From Muricea muricata (Eukaryota; Cnidaria; Anthozoa; Malacalcyonacea; Plexauridae), in NCBI GenBank assembly GCA_963855995.1, contig OY979729.1, forward strand, positions 6,776,115-6,840,114: a stretch of DNA of 64,000 nucleotides. Reading direction: 5' to 3'. The translations under genes were made by a program, and so were the position numbers. Below, piece by piece: positions 54,143 to 64,000 of this stretch. How positions within the stretch are numbered: the stretch's first letter is position 1; each line of letters opens with the position of its first letter. The notes beneath the pieces were generated by a model. It saw nothing but the letters and a program-made list of their open reading frames with translations, was not told the origin of the DNA and made no database searches.

Positions 54143-54612
54143 CAGGGCTTGAAATAGCGGGCTGCCAATGGCCAAAAAGCAGGCTATAGTTTAGAGATAG
54201 CAGGCGAAAATAAAACTGGGCTGCCAATTGAAAAATAATGGAAAGCGAAATTCATTTGATAAGTTTGATGTCAGTTTATTTCATTTGATTACCATGCATA
54301 ACTCATAAGAAATAATTGACAACTGCGAAACGTCGAATTTTAGCTCATACCTGAAATGCTCAGTAGAAATATAGATCGCTTTGCTGCCTAAATATGTTAG
54401 TACAGTATATTTGCACCTAAATCCAAGATTACTACAATCAAATATACCAGTTTAGTATATGGCAAAAATATTAAAAATAAATGCCTATCAGGAATTTCAC
54501 ATTCATTTCTTCAACATACGAGACCTCACAATTTTTGGCAGGTAAACAAAAAAAAGGACAGACTAAAAAATTTGGTTTGGCAGGTCATATTTTTTGTCTA
54601 TTTCGAGCCCTG
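54143..54612. mobile_element. Non-autonomous hAT MITE
   Basis: The ends are CAGGGCTTGAAATAG and CTATTTCGAGCCCTG, with an exact 8-bp duplication gcaattgt (54135-54142 and 54613-54620). The 8-bp duplication and CAGGG ends are typical of hAT. Confidence 0.85.
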
Positions 54613-54620
54613 GCAATTGT

Positions 54621-56400
54621 GAAAGATTTTTTGAGTGAGGTGAGAAGGCATAGATTGGTTATGCCAGTTTTAGATTTCATGTGAAAAGATTTACTTAAGA
54701 AAACTGTTACAGAACTATAATATACTTTGTTTATCTCCTGGTGTATTGTGGAACAATTAATTGACACAGACAGATTTTAAATAAATATTAGTTATGAACC
54801 CCCAAAACAAAATGTTCATCCCTCCAAAAATATTTTCACTACCCTCCCCCCTCCCCCCCCACTAATTTTCATCATAATAAATAGTCCACTATCAAAGTAC
54901 CTATCTATTTACCGCTTTGAGCAAATTATGTGGTTCCTTTTGCATGTAAGGAACTTTTATAACTTTTTAAAGAAAATACATGTTGTGATTAAGCTTTACT
55001 TCTCATATATTCTAGACGTGAGCCATGAGAGGGAATCTGAGAGCAGAAAACAATGCACAAGCTTCCCCCTCTCTTAACATTTTTGGCACCACCCCAGTAA
55101 AAAAATATGAAAATCTGTCTATGACAATTGGTAATTACCAATTGCTAATGCCCCAGCCATACTTGTTGCTAATGCTGATACTAATTCTAGATGTTATCAT
55201 GATCAATCAGTTAATCAAATGTCACACGTCATTCTTTTGATCATCTTAATGCTTTTATCAAATGATTTAAACTTGGTCTACACATCTAATGAAAGACATC
55301 TAGACAGCTAATTAAAGCCTACAACAGACTACAAACAGATGTTAGTTAGAAATGATTAAAATGTTCAGTATCAACATTGTCACACTTTAGGTACATACAG
55401 TGTATGTATTTGTAATTTTCATGCAATGTCTTGTTGTAAATGAGAAACTTGCATGTGTGTAATTTTCACAGTTCATACATTTTTAAAAACTGATTGTACA
55501 CAATCTGCAAAATGTAGTCACATATGCTGTAATACTACTGATGGTGAGTGTTTATCAATAATGCAAACATTGTCTCAATCATGATAAGTACTGATTACCA
55601 GTCAATCACTAGATAGTTTCCAGTGTTTAAATGAGTCTATAGTCGCTGACTTGTACTTAGTTGACTTGAGCCCTGAATTTCAATTACTGGATAGGTCATT
55701 GTGCAGAATGAATTGACTCAAATATAAAAAGCTAAATATCTCGAGTCACTTGACTTGACTGGAATGAGTTGAAGAAGTGTAGACATGAATACTTGGGTAA
55801 TGCTATGGTATCTGGGATGAGTTTACTTGACATGATGTCTCAAAATCGCATGAAAAACATTATTTTTTCACACCCACTCAGAGCACAGTTTAAGAAGTTT
55901 TCAAAATTTGTAGTTTGAAAGGAAGGCTGAAAAGGAAACTAACGTCCAACTTGGAATGGCCTAACTGGAATGAGAATTTAAAAAAGAACCTTAAGATACC
56001 AGACATAAAACTAGAGATATCCCAAATAAGGTGTGCATATTTTTAGTAGTCCTGTACACAATTTAACTTGATTCATCGTCAGCAGTAAGCATAGAAGAAC
56101 ACGTTAAAAAAAATTACGTGTACAAGAATTTAATTTAAACTAGCATGCACATGCAGGTATTGCATGAGTAACAATTAACAATCTCTCCTAATGTTCTTTG
56201 GTTCCTTTTAAACTAGATTAACTAAATAATTGCAATCGTTTGCTTGCTTTAAGGCCACTATTTAGGGCACATTCACGTTTCTTTATGTGAAGTGCTTCTT
56301 TATATAGTGCTCAATAAGTTCCAGTTATTAGCTGAATCAATTATTTTTGTGTTATTTTATTCTGTGAGGATGACCTAGGAATTTTAACATCATCTACCTT
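54621..56400. other. Unassigned stretch
   Basis: AT-rich, with no gene or inverted-repeat element that could be supported. Confidence 0.35.
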
Positions 56401-56419
56401 AACATGGTCTAAGCATGTC

Positions 56420-57236
56420 GATTACCAGTGCACCAAAGCCACGAAAGTGTTAGGATTTGTACGAAGATCAACGCTTGACATCAAAGACATTGCCATTCGT
56501 CACACTCTATATTTATCGCTTGTTCCTTTTCAGTTATGTTATGGATCACAAAGTTGGGCACCGCAAACTGTATCTTTAATCAAACGGATGGAAAGAATTC
56601 AACGACAGGCGCAAAAAAGTATGTGTTAGACCTACCCTTCTGCTGCACCATCTACCAAGAGCAGCTGTTATTTCGTAGACCTTATTCCTCTATGTTATTA
56701 GCATGAATTCTTAGATATTGTTTTATTCTACAAACTAATTCACAGTCATACCAGCATTGACACAAATTTCTGGCCATCAACAACAAATGGCAATGGAAGA
56801 GAAACCAGATCATCCAACCCTGATCATCAAACATTTTTAAAAAACCAATGCCAGACCAACTCCTACCAAAGATCGTTCTTGAACAGATCGACCAGACTCT
56901 GGAACATACACTGCCAAAGGAACTGACGGGCAAGAACATCAGCCTAACTCAGTTTAAGTCTGGTCTTTACGAATATTATCCACTAGCTGTTAAACATGTT
57001 TTCAATGTAGAGGATCCGACAACGTGGAAATCTATATGTTTGTCCTGTAATATGTGTCCTAATCTGTCCTATGAAATCGTTTGTTGTTATTAGTTTAATG
57101 TTTGTTTTATCATATTTATGTAGAGGGCCGCTGTAATTGGCGTAAGCTGTAGCCTGTACCCTGCCAATTGTCTATATTTGTGTATGTAATGTGTTGCTTG
57201 TTCATTGGCAAAGTGATATAAATAAATAAATTTACA
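56420..57236 (+). pseudogene. LINE ORF2 C-terminal fragment with 3' end
   Basis: The frame from 56420 reads ATKVLGFVRRSTLDIKDIAI and LYLSLVPFQLCYGSQSW, then breaks. 56848-57093 continues with LPKELTGKNISLTQFKSGL and TTWKSICLSCNMCPNLSY, the usual C-terminus of a CR1-type element. The 3' sequence ends gtgatataaataaataaa, with the same gccgctgtaattggcg motif as the 36.5- and 45.5-kb fragments. Confidence 0.78.
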
Positions 57237-57734
57237 ACAAGATCAACTGGTTCTTTGTTAGTCTCTTTGTTCTGGACAAGGATACAAGAAAGACAGGGTC
57301 AACTGTCAAGATACTTCTGTCTGGTATGGCCAAGGCAGTGTCATTTGTGGGGGATGCATATAGGATTAGATTAAGCGCTTTCAGCTACATTTTTTTGTGT
57401 ATCCTAAGTAATGTAAATTTTACATCATATAACACTCACTGTTTGTCCTTCTGAAGCTTCCAGTACAAAGAATCGTCTTCAAGACTTCAACACTTAATCC
57501 ACCACATGGCGTTAATGCTGCCGTTAAATTGGGAATCTTTCTCCCTTGTTTTATCAGTTGTACATTCTTTTTACTTAATTCCCACTCACAGGAATCCATG
57601 TTAGTATAAAATTTCCTAGTTCAACTTTAAATGAAGCACAATATCATTCCTTTCAAAAAAATATGGCGCCCAAATTTGAAGTTGACAATGGACTACGTCA
57701 TGTAAGAAAATATATATGATATTTATATAAGCGC

Positions 57735-57855
57735 CCTGCTGCGTGGTCCGCACTGGAAAAATATTTTGTCGAAATCTCAAAAACAGGCGAGGCTGAAGGC
57801 CGTGGGACCTTTTTAAGACCGAGATCAAATATTTTTCCAGTACGGACCGATCTAA
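57735..57855. mobile_element. Palindromic MITE
   Basis: ggtccgcactggaaaaatattt is matched in reverse by aaatatttttccagtacggacc (57825-57848); the loop contains gaggctgaaggcc. Confidence 0.75.
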
Positions 57856-59580
57856 GTGGTAAATAACTTCTTCAATAAATATTTTTTTTCTGCGCAATGT
57901 CTAATGAAATTCCTAAAAAATTCCAGTGGCGCCGTCAAGTTTTGAGATCAGCTAGTTTGTTACTTTGCTTCAATGCTTTTTTCAAGCAAGCAATGCCAAG
58001 CTTGGCTAACAAACAGCAAAACTATTTGGCAAAACCTACGATTTTTTACATGCAACTTGATATTTGTATACTCGAGACGACAAATTATGGCAAAGGTAAA
58101 ATTATCACGATTTAACGATTTAAGTTTCGTTTTACAAAACGAAGATAGTTGAAATAAGCGTTTTTACATGGCAAACAATGGTGATTTGCAAAGGTATAAT
58201 ATTATTTTAATAGTAAGGTGTTGGCAACATAATTTCAAGTCCAAAAATCACCCTTAAACTGCAGGTTAGTGGTTAACGTTTTCTAAAAAATATTATTTGT
58301 GAGTTGTAAATTTTATGTTTCACTGTTTAGTTCATGGTGTACTTCTTTAATACTTTATTAATTGGGTAAAATGTGTGACTTGTACGGCTTTATATGTAAA
58401 AAGAGGTTTGAAATGCTGGCTTTTTGTTGTTCTAAAGTTAAGTTTAAATCAAAAGACGTGTATTGATTTTTATCTGTAATGTTACAATGTTTTTTTTTTC
58501 GGTATTTGCACACCTCTATATCGAAGTTCGACAAATTACAATAACATTTGTATTTTATTTCCCAGTGAAAAATTTAAATTTGATGAATTATAAATTCCTT
58601 CAACAGCTCCAGCATGTAAACAACTCGTATATGCAGGCATGGATTGTTTCGAAGAAACAAATTAAGTAGGAGTGCATGGTTATTTTCCTGACCTCTGATT
58701 ACCGTTATTTGCGTTCCATAAATGGTGAAGACCTAAAAAGCTCGCTAGGGCATCTAAATTTGACCAATATTTTGCCGTCGTTTATGCATGTTAAGGTTCA
58801 ATACTCAGCTCCAATTAAAATAAAGGTCAAAATATCAAAACATTTGCTTTCCGCTTCATTTGAATCATTTCCCACTCTTTTCTAATCTGCAGTTGTTATG
58901 TCAATAAAATGAAATCATCATCTTAGTAATTCATGAAACCTGAAAAGGACTTTCGTGATTTCGTGAGAAGACCCCCCCCCCCTAATTACGAGAAAGGTAA
59001 CTCCACTCCTTGATTTCCTTAAAAAATAACACGTCAATATATTGTAAAAAACTGCCCCTGCTGTACCCAATCAGATTGCAGGAAATCAAAAAATGTCACT
59101 AAACAAATGTTACAGACAATGGCTGGAAGGCACACACATACACACACACTTGGCAACGTTTAGAAGGATGCCGAAATTGCAGAAAAATTAATCGTTACAT
59201 AAAATTTGACTGACATAATTTTCTAAGACACTAAAATTTCGTGTAACGTCTCGAATCCGCATGCATTGACGTCATGAAAAACGTCAATTAAAAAAGCGGC
59301 AACGACGTTTTCGGCCCGCAATGCATTATGTTTGACATCTGCATGAACAACTAAATATCCTGTGGCAGGTGAGACATTTCGAGGGTCTTGTTATTTTACA
59401 TTTTCTTTGGTATAACAAATCCACCCAAGTTCTTTCGGATGGTTTTTTCCTCGTAGAAATAATTTAGGATAATTGTAAGATAATCAAGTAATCATTTTCG
59501 CATACATATTTCCGCGCTAACTTCTGGGAAGAAAACTTTGTATTTGGCTTTGCATGGGCTGTGTTAAATTTGGTTGCTTG
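57856..59580. other. Unassigned stretch
   Basis: No gene supported. Short CA-rich and C-run tracts (59120-59150, 58972-58982) are present. Confidence 0.35.
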
Positions 59581-59582
59581 GT

Positions 59583-60560
59583 AGTTAAGTATATTGTCAC
59601 AACAGTATTCGAAAGTTTTATTAAAATTTAAAAACCACTTCTCTTTTGAGCTGAAATGTCAAACATTAATAAGTTTTGCAACTATATTTACAGCGCGTCG
59701 AGACACGTACAACGGAGTTCAAGGCGGTAACTGTAAAATTAATTGTGGAAGAATTTTTCATGTACTGAAGGAAAACATTTACAAGGTAGGATTTTATATC
59801 ACTAAGAATTGTATAGACAAGCATGACCAGAAATTATAATGCAAAAAGTTGCATTTAAATAACATTAATGAAAGGCAGAATGTCCTAATGCTAAAGATCA
59901 ATCCATCAATCCGGTAGCTTTTTTTTCGACCATCGCGTCTATCACATCTAGATATGAACCGTCTCATTGGGGTTGTTGAAAAACCATCGGGCTTTGATCG
60001 GGATGATACCATAAGTTCACTGCAATTTTTGAACTGCAGTTTCACCTGTTCCTCTGCTATGTTTTTGCCCTCGGGTGGATAGCTATGTCGTTGGCGTTAG
60101 TGTCCGGTTTATAAAATTGGTTTATTTAAAGCTTCCTATTTTACTCAACTAAACAACAAAGGATTATCAGATGATATTCTTTAAAAACTTTGCCCGTATT
60201 GCATGCAAGTTCAAAAGTTGTCGCCGTAGTCTTGTTATGACAGTCAGCAATGTTAGATTTTTTATCATGACGCACAAGAATTATAGTTAAGTAGAATACG
60301 TGCAAATGTTCGTTAGGGGATATTATTACTCAGGACCGTCCACAATGTATCGACATCTTTAACATTGGGAAAATCTACTGCATGAAAATGTATTCATTAT
60401 CAAGGAATCTGTATGGTAATGTTGCATTTTCTTTCCTCCATAGTATTTTCTAAGCATTTTATACAGTGTGGCAACATAAAATTCAGGGCGAAGCAAGAGC
60501 ATTAGCTGGGAGAAGGGACTTTTCATATATTCTGGTTCTACCCGGTTAATTTCTTCTGGA
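59583..60560 (+). repeat. Diverged tandem duplication, unit 1
   Basis: Shares ordered blocks with 61000-62060: cgcgtcgagacacgtac, gaagaatttttcatgtactga, ggattttatatcacta, catttaaataa, ggggcgaagc-like ends. No coding frame is conserved between the units. Confidence 0.65.
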
Positions 60561-60674
60561 ATGGAATTTCAAAGGAATTAGTAGGGCTGAACATGAATAT
60601 ATAAATAGCACCGGCATTTGGCTTTTCACGAGCTGTACGTGTGGAATTCTATTTCAGAACCATCCTCAGAGGTA

Positions 60675-60968
60675 TGAAAAACTAGATTCATATTAATCTT
60701 ATACACTGCAGAGAACAACGAAAAATTCGTTGTCTCGAGTCAATTGGGATTGGTAGCGAGTCTTATCCAATTTAAGTGCACGAAATATTTTCGCGACGAC
60801 TTAACGCTTGTCTTTGAGGACTCGCTACCAATCCCAGTTGACTCGATAGCTCAATTGATAGAGAGGCGGTCTAGAAACCTGAAGATGCGAGTTCGAATCC
60901 CGCTCGAGAAAAGGAATTTTTCGTTGTTCTCTGCAGTGTCAGATTAATATGAATCTAGTTTTTGTACG
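60675..60968. mobile_element. Foldback element enclosing a tRNA-like sequence
   Basis: Arms aactagattcatattaatct...ctgcagagaacaacgaaaaa and reverse complement (60681-60731, 60915-60962) plus an inner pair (gtcaattgggattggtagcgagtc / gactcgctaccaatcccagttgac). It separates the two units of the tandem duplication. Confidence 0.72.
60838..60908 (+). tRNA. tRNA-like pseudogene (SINE-type)
   Basis: An A-box-like tagctcaattgatagag, a middle arm region ggcggtctagaaacctg and a T-arm gcgagttcgaatcccgc lie at tRNA-like spacing, bounded by actcga and tcgaga. The stems carry mismatches, so it is a tRNA-derived sequence, probably not a working tRNA. Confidence 0.5.
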
Positions 60969-60999
60969 TGTTGAATTTAGTTACTTATATAGTAATTAA

Positions 61000-62060
61000 G
61001 TATGTATTGTTATATCTTCATAGCAGCATTCGAAATTTTTATTAAAAATTTGAAAACAACTTCTCTCCATTGGACTGAAATGTCAAATTAAGATCAATGA
61101 GATTTGCCGCTGTATTTACAACGCGTCGAGACACGTACGTGGGGTACATCGAAGTTCAAAATTATTTGGGGAAGAATTTTTCATGTACTGAGGGGAAAGA
61201 TCTATAAGTAACTAAGTAAGGATTTTATATCACTAGGAATTGCATATAGAGAGCATTTGCCAGAAACTAATATACTCCTTTGCATTTAAATAATATTAAT
61301 GAGGGGTAAATAGCCTTATACTGGAGTCGATCCATCCATCGGGTGGCAATTTTTCCAACCATCAGATCTATACGCGTCGATCATATCCGAGTATGGTACG
61401 TACTTTTCATCATGCTTATGTTGAAAACCAGTCTAGCGTTGATCACTGCAATTTTAGAAATGTTGAGTGCAGCGTGTCCACGCATTTTTACACCTGTTCC
61501 TCTACTGTATTTTTGTCTTCAGTTGAATAGCTATGTTCGTTGGCGCTCATGTCTGGTTTGTAAATTTGGTATTTTAAGGAAAGCTTCTTATTTCACTCCG
61601 CTAAACAGCAAAGGTTTATTAGAAGTTATTATTGTTAAAAAATTTTACCTGTGCGGCCTGCTGTTCAAAAGTTGTTGATGTAGCCTTGTCGAAACGTGGC
61701 CTACGATGTTACGTTTTCATATGACGCACAAGAATATAGTTTTAAGTAGAAATTAATACGTGCAATTGTTGGCCAGGGGATATTATCCAGGGTCGTCTAC
61801 AATTACATCGACTTTTAACAATAGAAAAACCTAAAATCTTCAGTATGGAAATTTTATGAAAATGTCTTTGATATCAAGTAATCTGTCGTGGATAATGTCT
61901 GCATTTTCCTTGCTCCATCATATTTTTTAGACGTTTTCCATAGTACGGCATTATACAATCAGGGGCGAAGCTAGAGCGTTAATTGAGAAGTGGGGGTCTA
62001 TATTAATATATTCAGATTCTGCCTAACTACACTGGCACATAAAAAATTAAAATCCATGTT
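61000..62060 (+). repeat. Diverged tandem duplication, unit 2
   Basis: Second unit, about 1.4 kb downstream of the first. A third short piece of the end (gaagctaagctagatcgctaat) lies at 62126-62200. Confidence 0.65.
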
Positions 62061-62200
62061 AGGGAGATGGAAATGAACCTATATTAGAAGCAGGGTGGTT
62101 TTTGATTCTCTGTAATTTATATACAATTGGAAGCTAAGCTAGATCGCTAATTCGGGTGAGGGGTATATATTCATATAATTTATTTGCGTTCCGCCTGACT

Positions 62201-63350
62201 AAAATTAACCTTATTTCAAAAGAACATAATAGAATTGGACACAATGCATTAAGATTGCCAAATTTTTGCCATTAACTTAAAACTCACATCACATTAATAG
62301 TTCGTAAGGTCAAGTACATCAGTATTACAGTTTTATTCGAGCATTTCAGATTTAGTTGTCAGGAAATTTTCTTCGGATAGATTGAGGCATGCATACTTAC
62401 AGCTTTCAGATGCCGAGGTATTAACACGGAATTCAATGCACGTTCAAAAATGTATAAAACCTACAATCCTGCGTTATGAAATGAAAGGACATATAGTTTG
62501 CTTTGATCAACACGACAATCGAAATTGTTTCAAATGTAAAAGCTTGTCCGACCCGGCCTCCATGGTTGACTTGAGATGAAAAGAGCTAACGCTCTATATA
62601 CGTATACAAGGAAGCAAAGCCAATACTTTAACATTTTATCCAGATATTTATGATATAGGCTAAAATGATGAAATTGTTTTAGTAGAACTACCGGTATTTT
62701 AGTCCTCGGCAATCAACACATGCTGTTGTAGCTTTTTTCATAATCATTCAGGCACTTTTGAAACCACATTAAAAAGAGCTACGATCAAATTCGCGCAACG
62801 GTGACTATTGTGGCAGGTGTGATATATAATATATGAGCGACTTAGTTATTTTTTCACTCTTCCTATATAAAAATTCATGTACATTATTTTTCTCAGTCAT
62901 TTTTCTAAGAAATAATTTAACTTATATGTAGAATAATCTCTTCTTGTATCCAGAAAGAAAATTGGAATGTTGAAAAAAGAAAATTAAAGAAATTTACACG
63001 AACCGATAATTGCATAACTATATAAGTAGCTCCTGTCTAAAAATGATCATGATGCTTTATCATCAAATGAGGTATCAACCAGCTGTTAGGATTTTTACAA
63101 GTTTTTGATAACTTTACCCGAATAACTCTACAATATGTCACACAGTTTCGACGTTCAATTCATGCAACTATTCTTTATATATACCTACCAATAACTTAGC
63201 TTTATACCTTTATATGGCAAAATCAGAATTGCTTGGTCAACTTGTGGCAAAATCGGATCTCAAGCAATCTTAAGTAAAAGTGGCTACGATTATTGTTCAC
63301 AATTTAAATTTGTACAATGTTTTATAACAATTAACACAACAGAAGCGAGA
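62201..63350. other. Unassigned stretch
   Basis: No gene, RNA or repeat pair could be supported. Confidence 0.35.
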
Positions 63351-63351
63351 G

Positions 63352-63421
63352 ATTTTAGCTTAACTTCCGAGCATTTTATTTAATATAGAAACAAATAAAA
63401 TACTCGGAAGTGAAGCTAAAA
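63352..63421. repeat. Hairpin repeat
   Basis: ttttagcttaacttccgagc...ttattt pairs with aaataaaatactcggaagtg...gctaaaa around a 12-base centre. Confidence 0.7.
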
Positions 63422-63611
63422 ACTTCCCTCACATACATATAAGGTCCCGCATGCATATATTTCTCGGACAACAGCAGACACTAGTATTCACAACCGTATT
63501 CTTTTGTCAAACACTAAAATTGTTGCATTACAGGACTTATATAGCATACATAAATGACAATACAGTTGTTTAGCCTACTTGCAAGCAGACAGCATAAAAT
63601 ATTCAGAACCG

Positions 63612-63656
63612 TAACTAGGATTAGTATTAGGATTAGGTTAGGATTAGGATTAGGAC
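63612..63656 (+). repeat. Short TTAGGA tract
   Basis: Several attagga/ttagga hexamers in a row (actaggattagtattaggattaggttaggattagg). Similar to a degenerate telomere-type repeat, but too short to call an interstitial telomere. Confidence 0.5.
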
Positions 63657-64000
63657 CGTAACAACGAATTGACGTCTACGCGAAGTCGAGTAGAAAAGTT
63701 GATTTTGTACCCAGCATTTTGAGGAGAACAATATAAACCTGATAAGCATAACACAATTGTTAAAATTTAACGGCCCTCCGATTACAATCCAATCCCAACA
63801 TGATAAGGTACATGTGAAATGCACTCGTGCCAGTACTATAAAATGAAAAGGCTAAACTGAAAATATTAACATTTTCTAAGCAGGTGGGAATAAAGATGAA
63901 TCCATAAATTCTTTGAACTGAAACTCTTCCCTTTAAGTTTCGCACGAAATTCCCACCGAGTCTATTAAGACAGTTGACTCGTAGATAGCTACAGCTCTGA

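Noticed and set aside
63612-63656. Interstitial telomere
   Set aside because: Units are TTAGGA rather than TTAGGG and the tract is under 50 bp.

Overview
The window is eukaryotic and AT-rich, from an invertebrate animal. The mix of L2/CR1-type LINEs, Penelope-like elements, Gypsy, hAT, Polinton-like and many foldback MITEs fits a cnidarian, but that assignment is an inference. No rRNA operon, CRISPR array or bacterial-type operon is present. Only one ordinary cellular gene is recognisable; almost everything else is transposable elements, often nested.

Layout. 0-0.8 kb: Penelope-like (PLE) GIY-YIG remnant between inverted repeats. 1.2-7.2 kb: a long-TIR DNA element holding a hairpin MITE, a second small element and a 4.7-kb Gypsy LTR retrotransposon (211-bp LTRs, GTTT target duplication) that itself carries two MITEs. 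8.03-9.57 kb: a 1.5-kb element with Polinton-like hallmarks (AG/CT ends, 6-bp duplication, long TIRs) and a RING-finger ORF. 11.5-12.7 kb: non-autonomous hAT. 13.8-19.4 kb: AC-rich degenerate reading frames, a PLE start with a hammerhead-ribozyme motif, and an intact-looking L2-type LINE ORF fused in frame to the PLE, ending in (TAA)n. 19.5-26.6 kb: a dense series of foldback elements. 25-34.2 kb: three minus-strand LINE fragments broken by MITEs. 34.2-39.8 kb: a spliced-looking YqaJ nuclease/Ulp1-like gene facing a degenerate DDE_Tnp_4 (Harbinger/ISL2EU-like) transposase.

40.9-52.1 kb, minus strand: a spindle-checkpoint gene of the BUB1/BUBR1 (MADBUB) family. Thirteen exons can be followed by splice sites, mostly with matching phase. 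They encode a TPR region, a KEN box, an ABBA motif, two BUB3-binding GLEBS-like motifs, a six-repeat array of ABBA-like motifs, a CD1-like motif and the N-lobe of the kinase. BUB1-type and BUBR1-type motifs occur in one gene, as expected of an unduplicated ancestor. Two small frame breaks, one unresolved exon junction, a recent duplication of one exon and the absence of a visible kinase C-lobe suggest assembly errors or partial gene decay.

52-64 kb: introns or intergenic DNA with MITEs, a LINE 3' fragment, a diverged 1.4-kb tandem duplication and a foldback containing a tRNA-like sequence. Coordinates of repeat ends are read by eye and may be off by a few bases.
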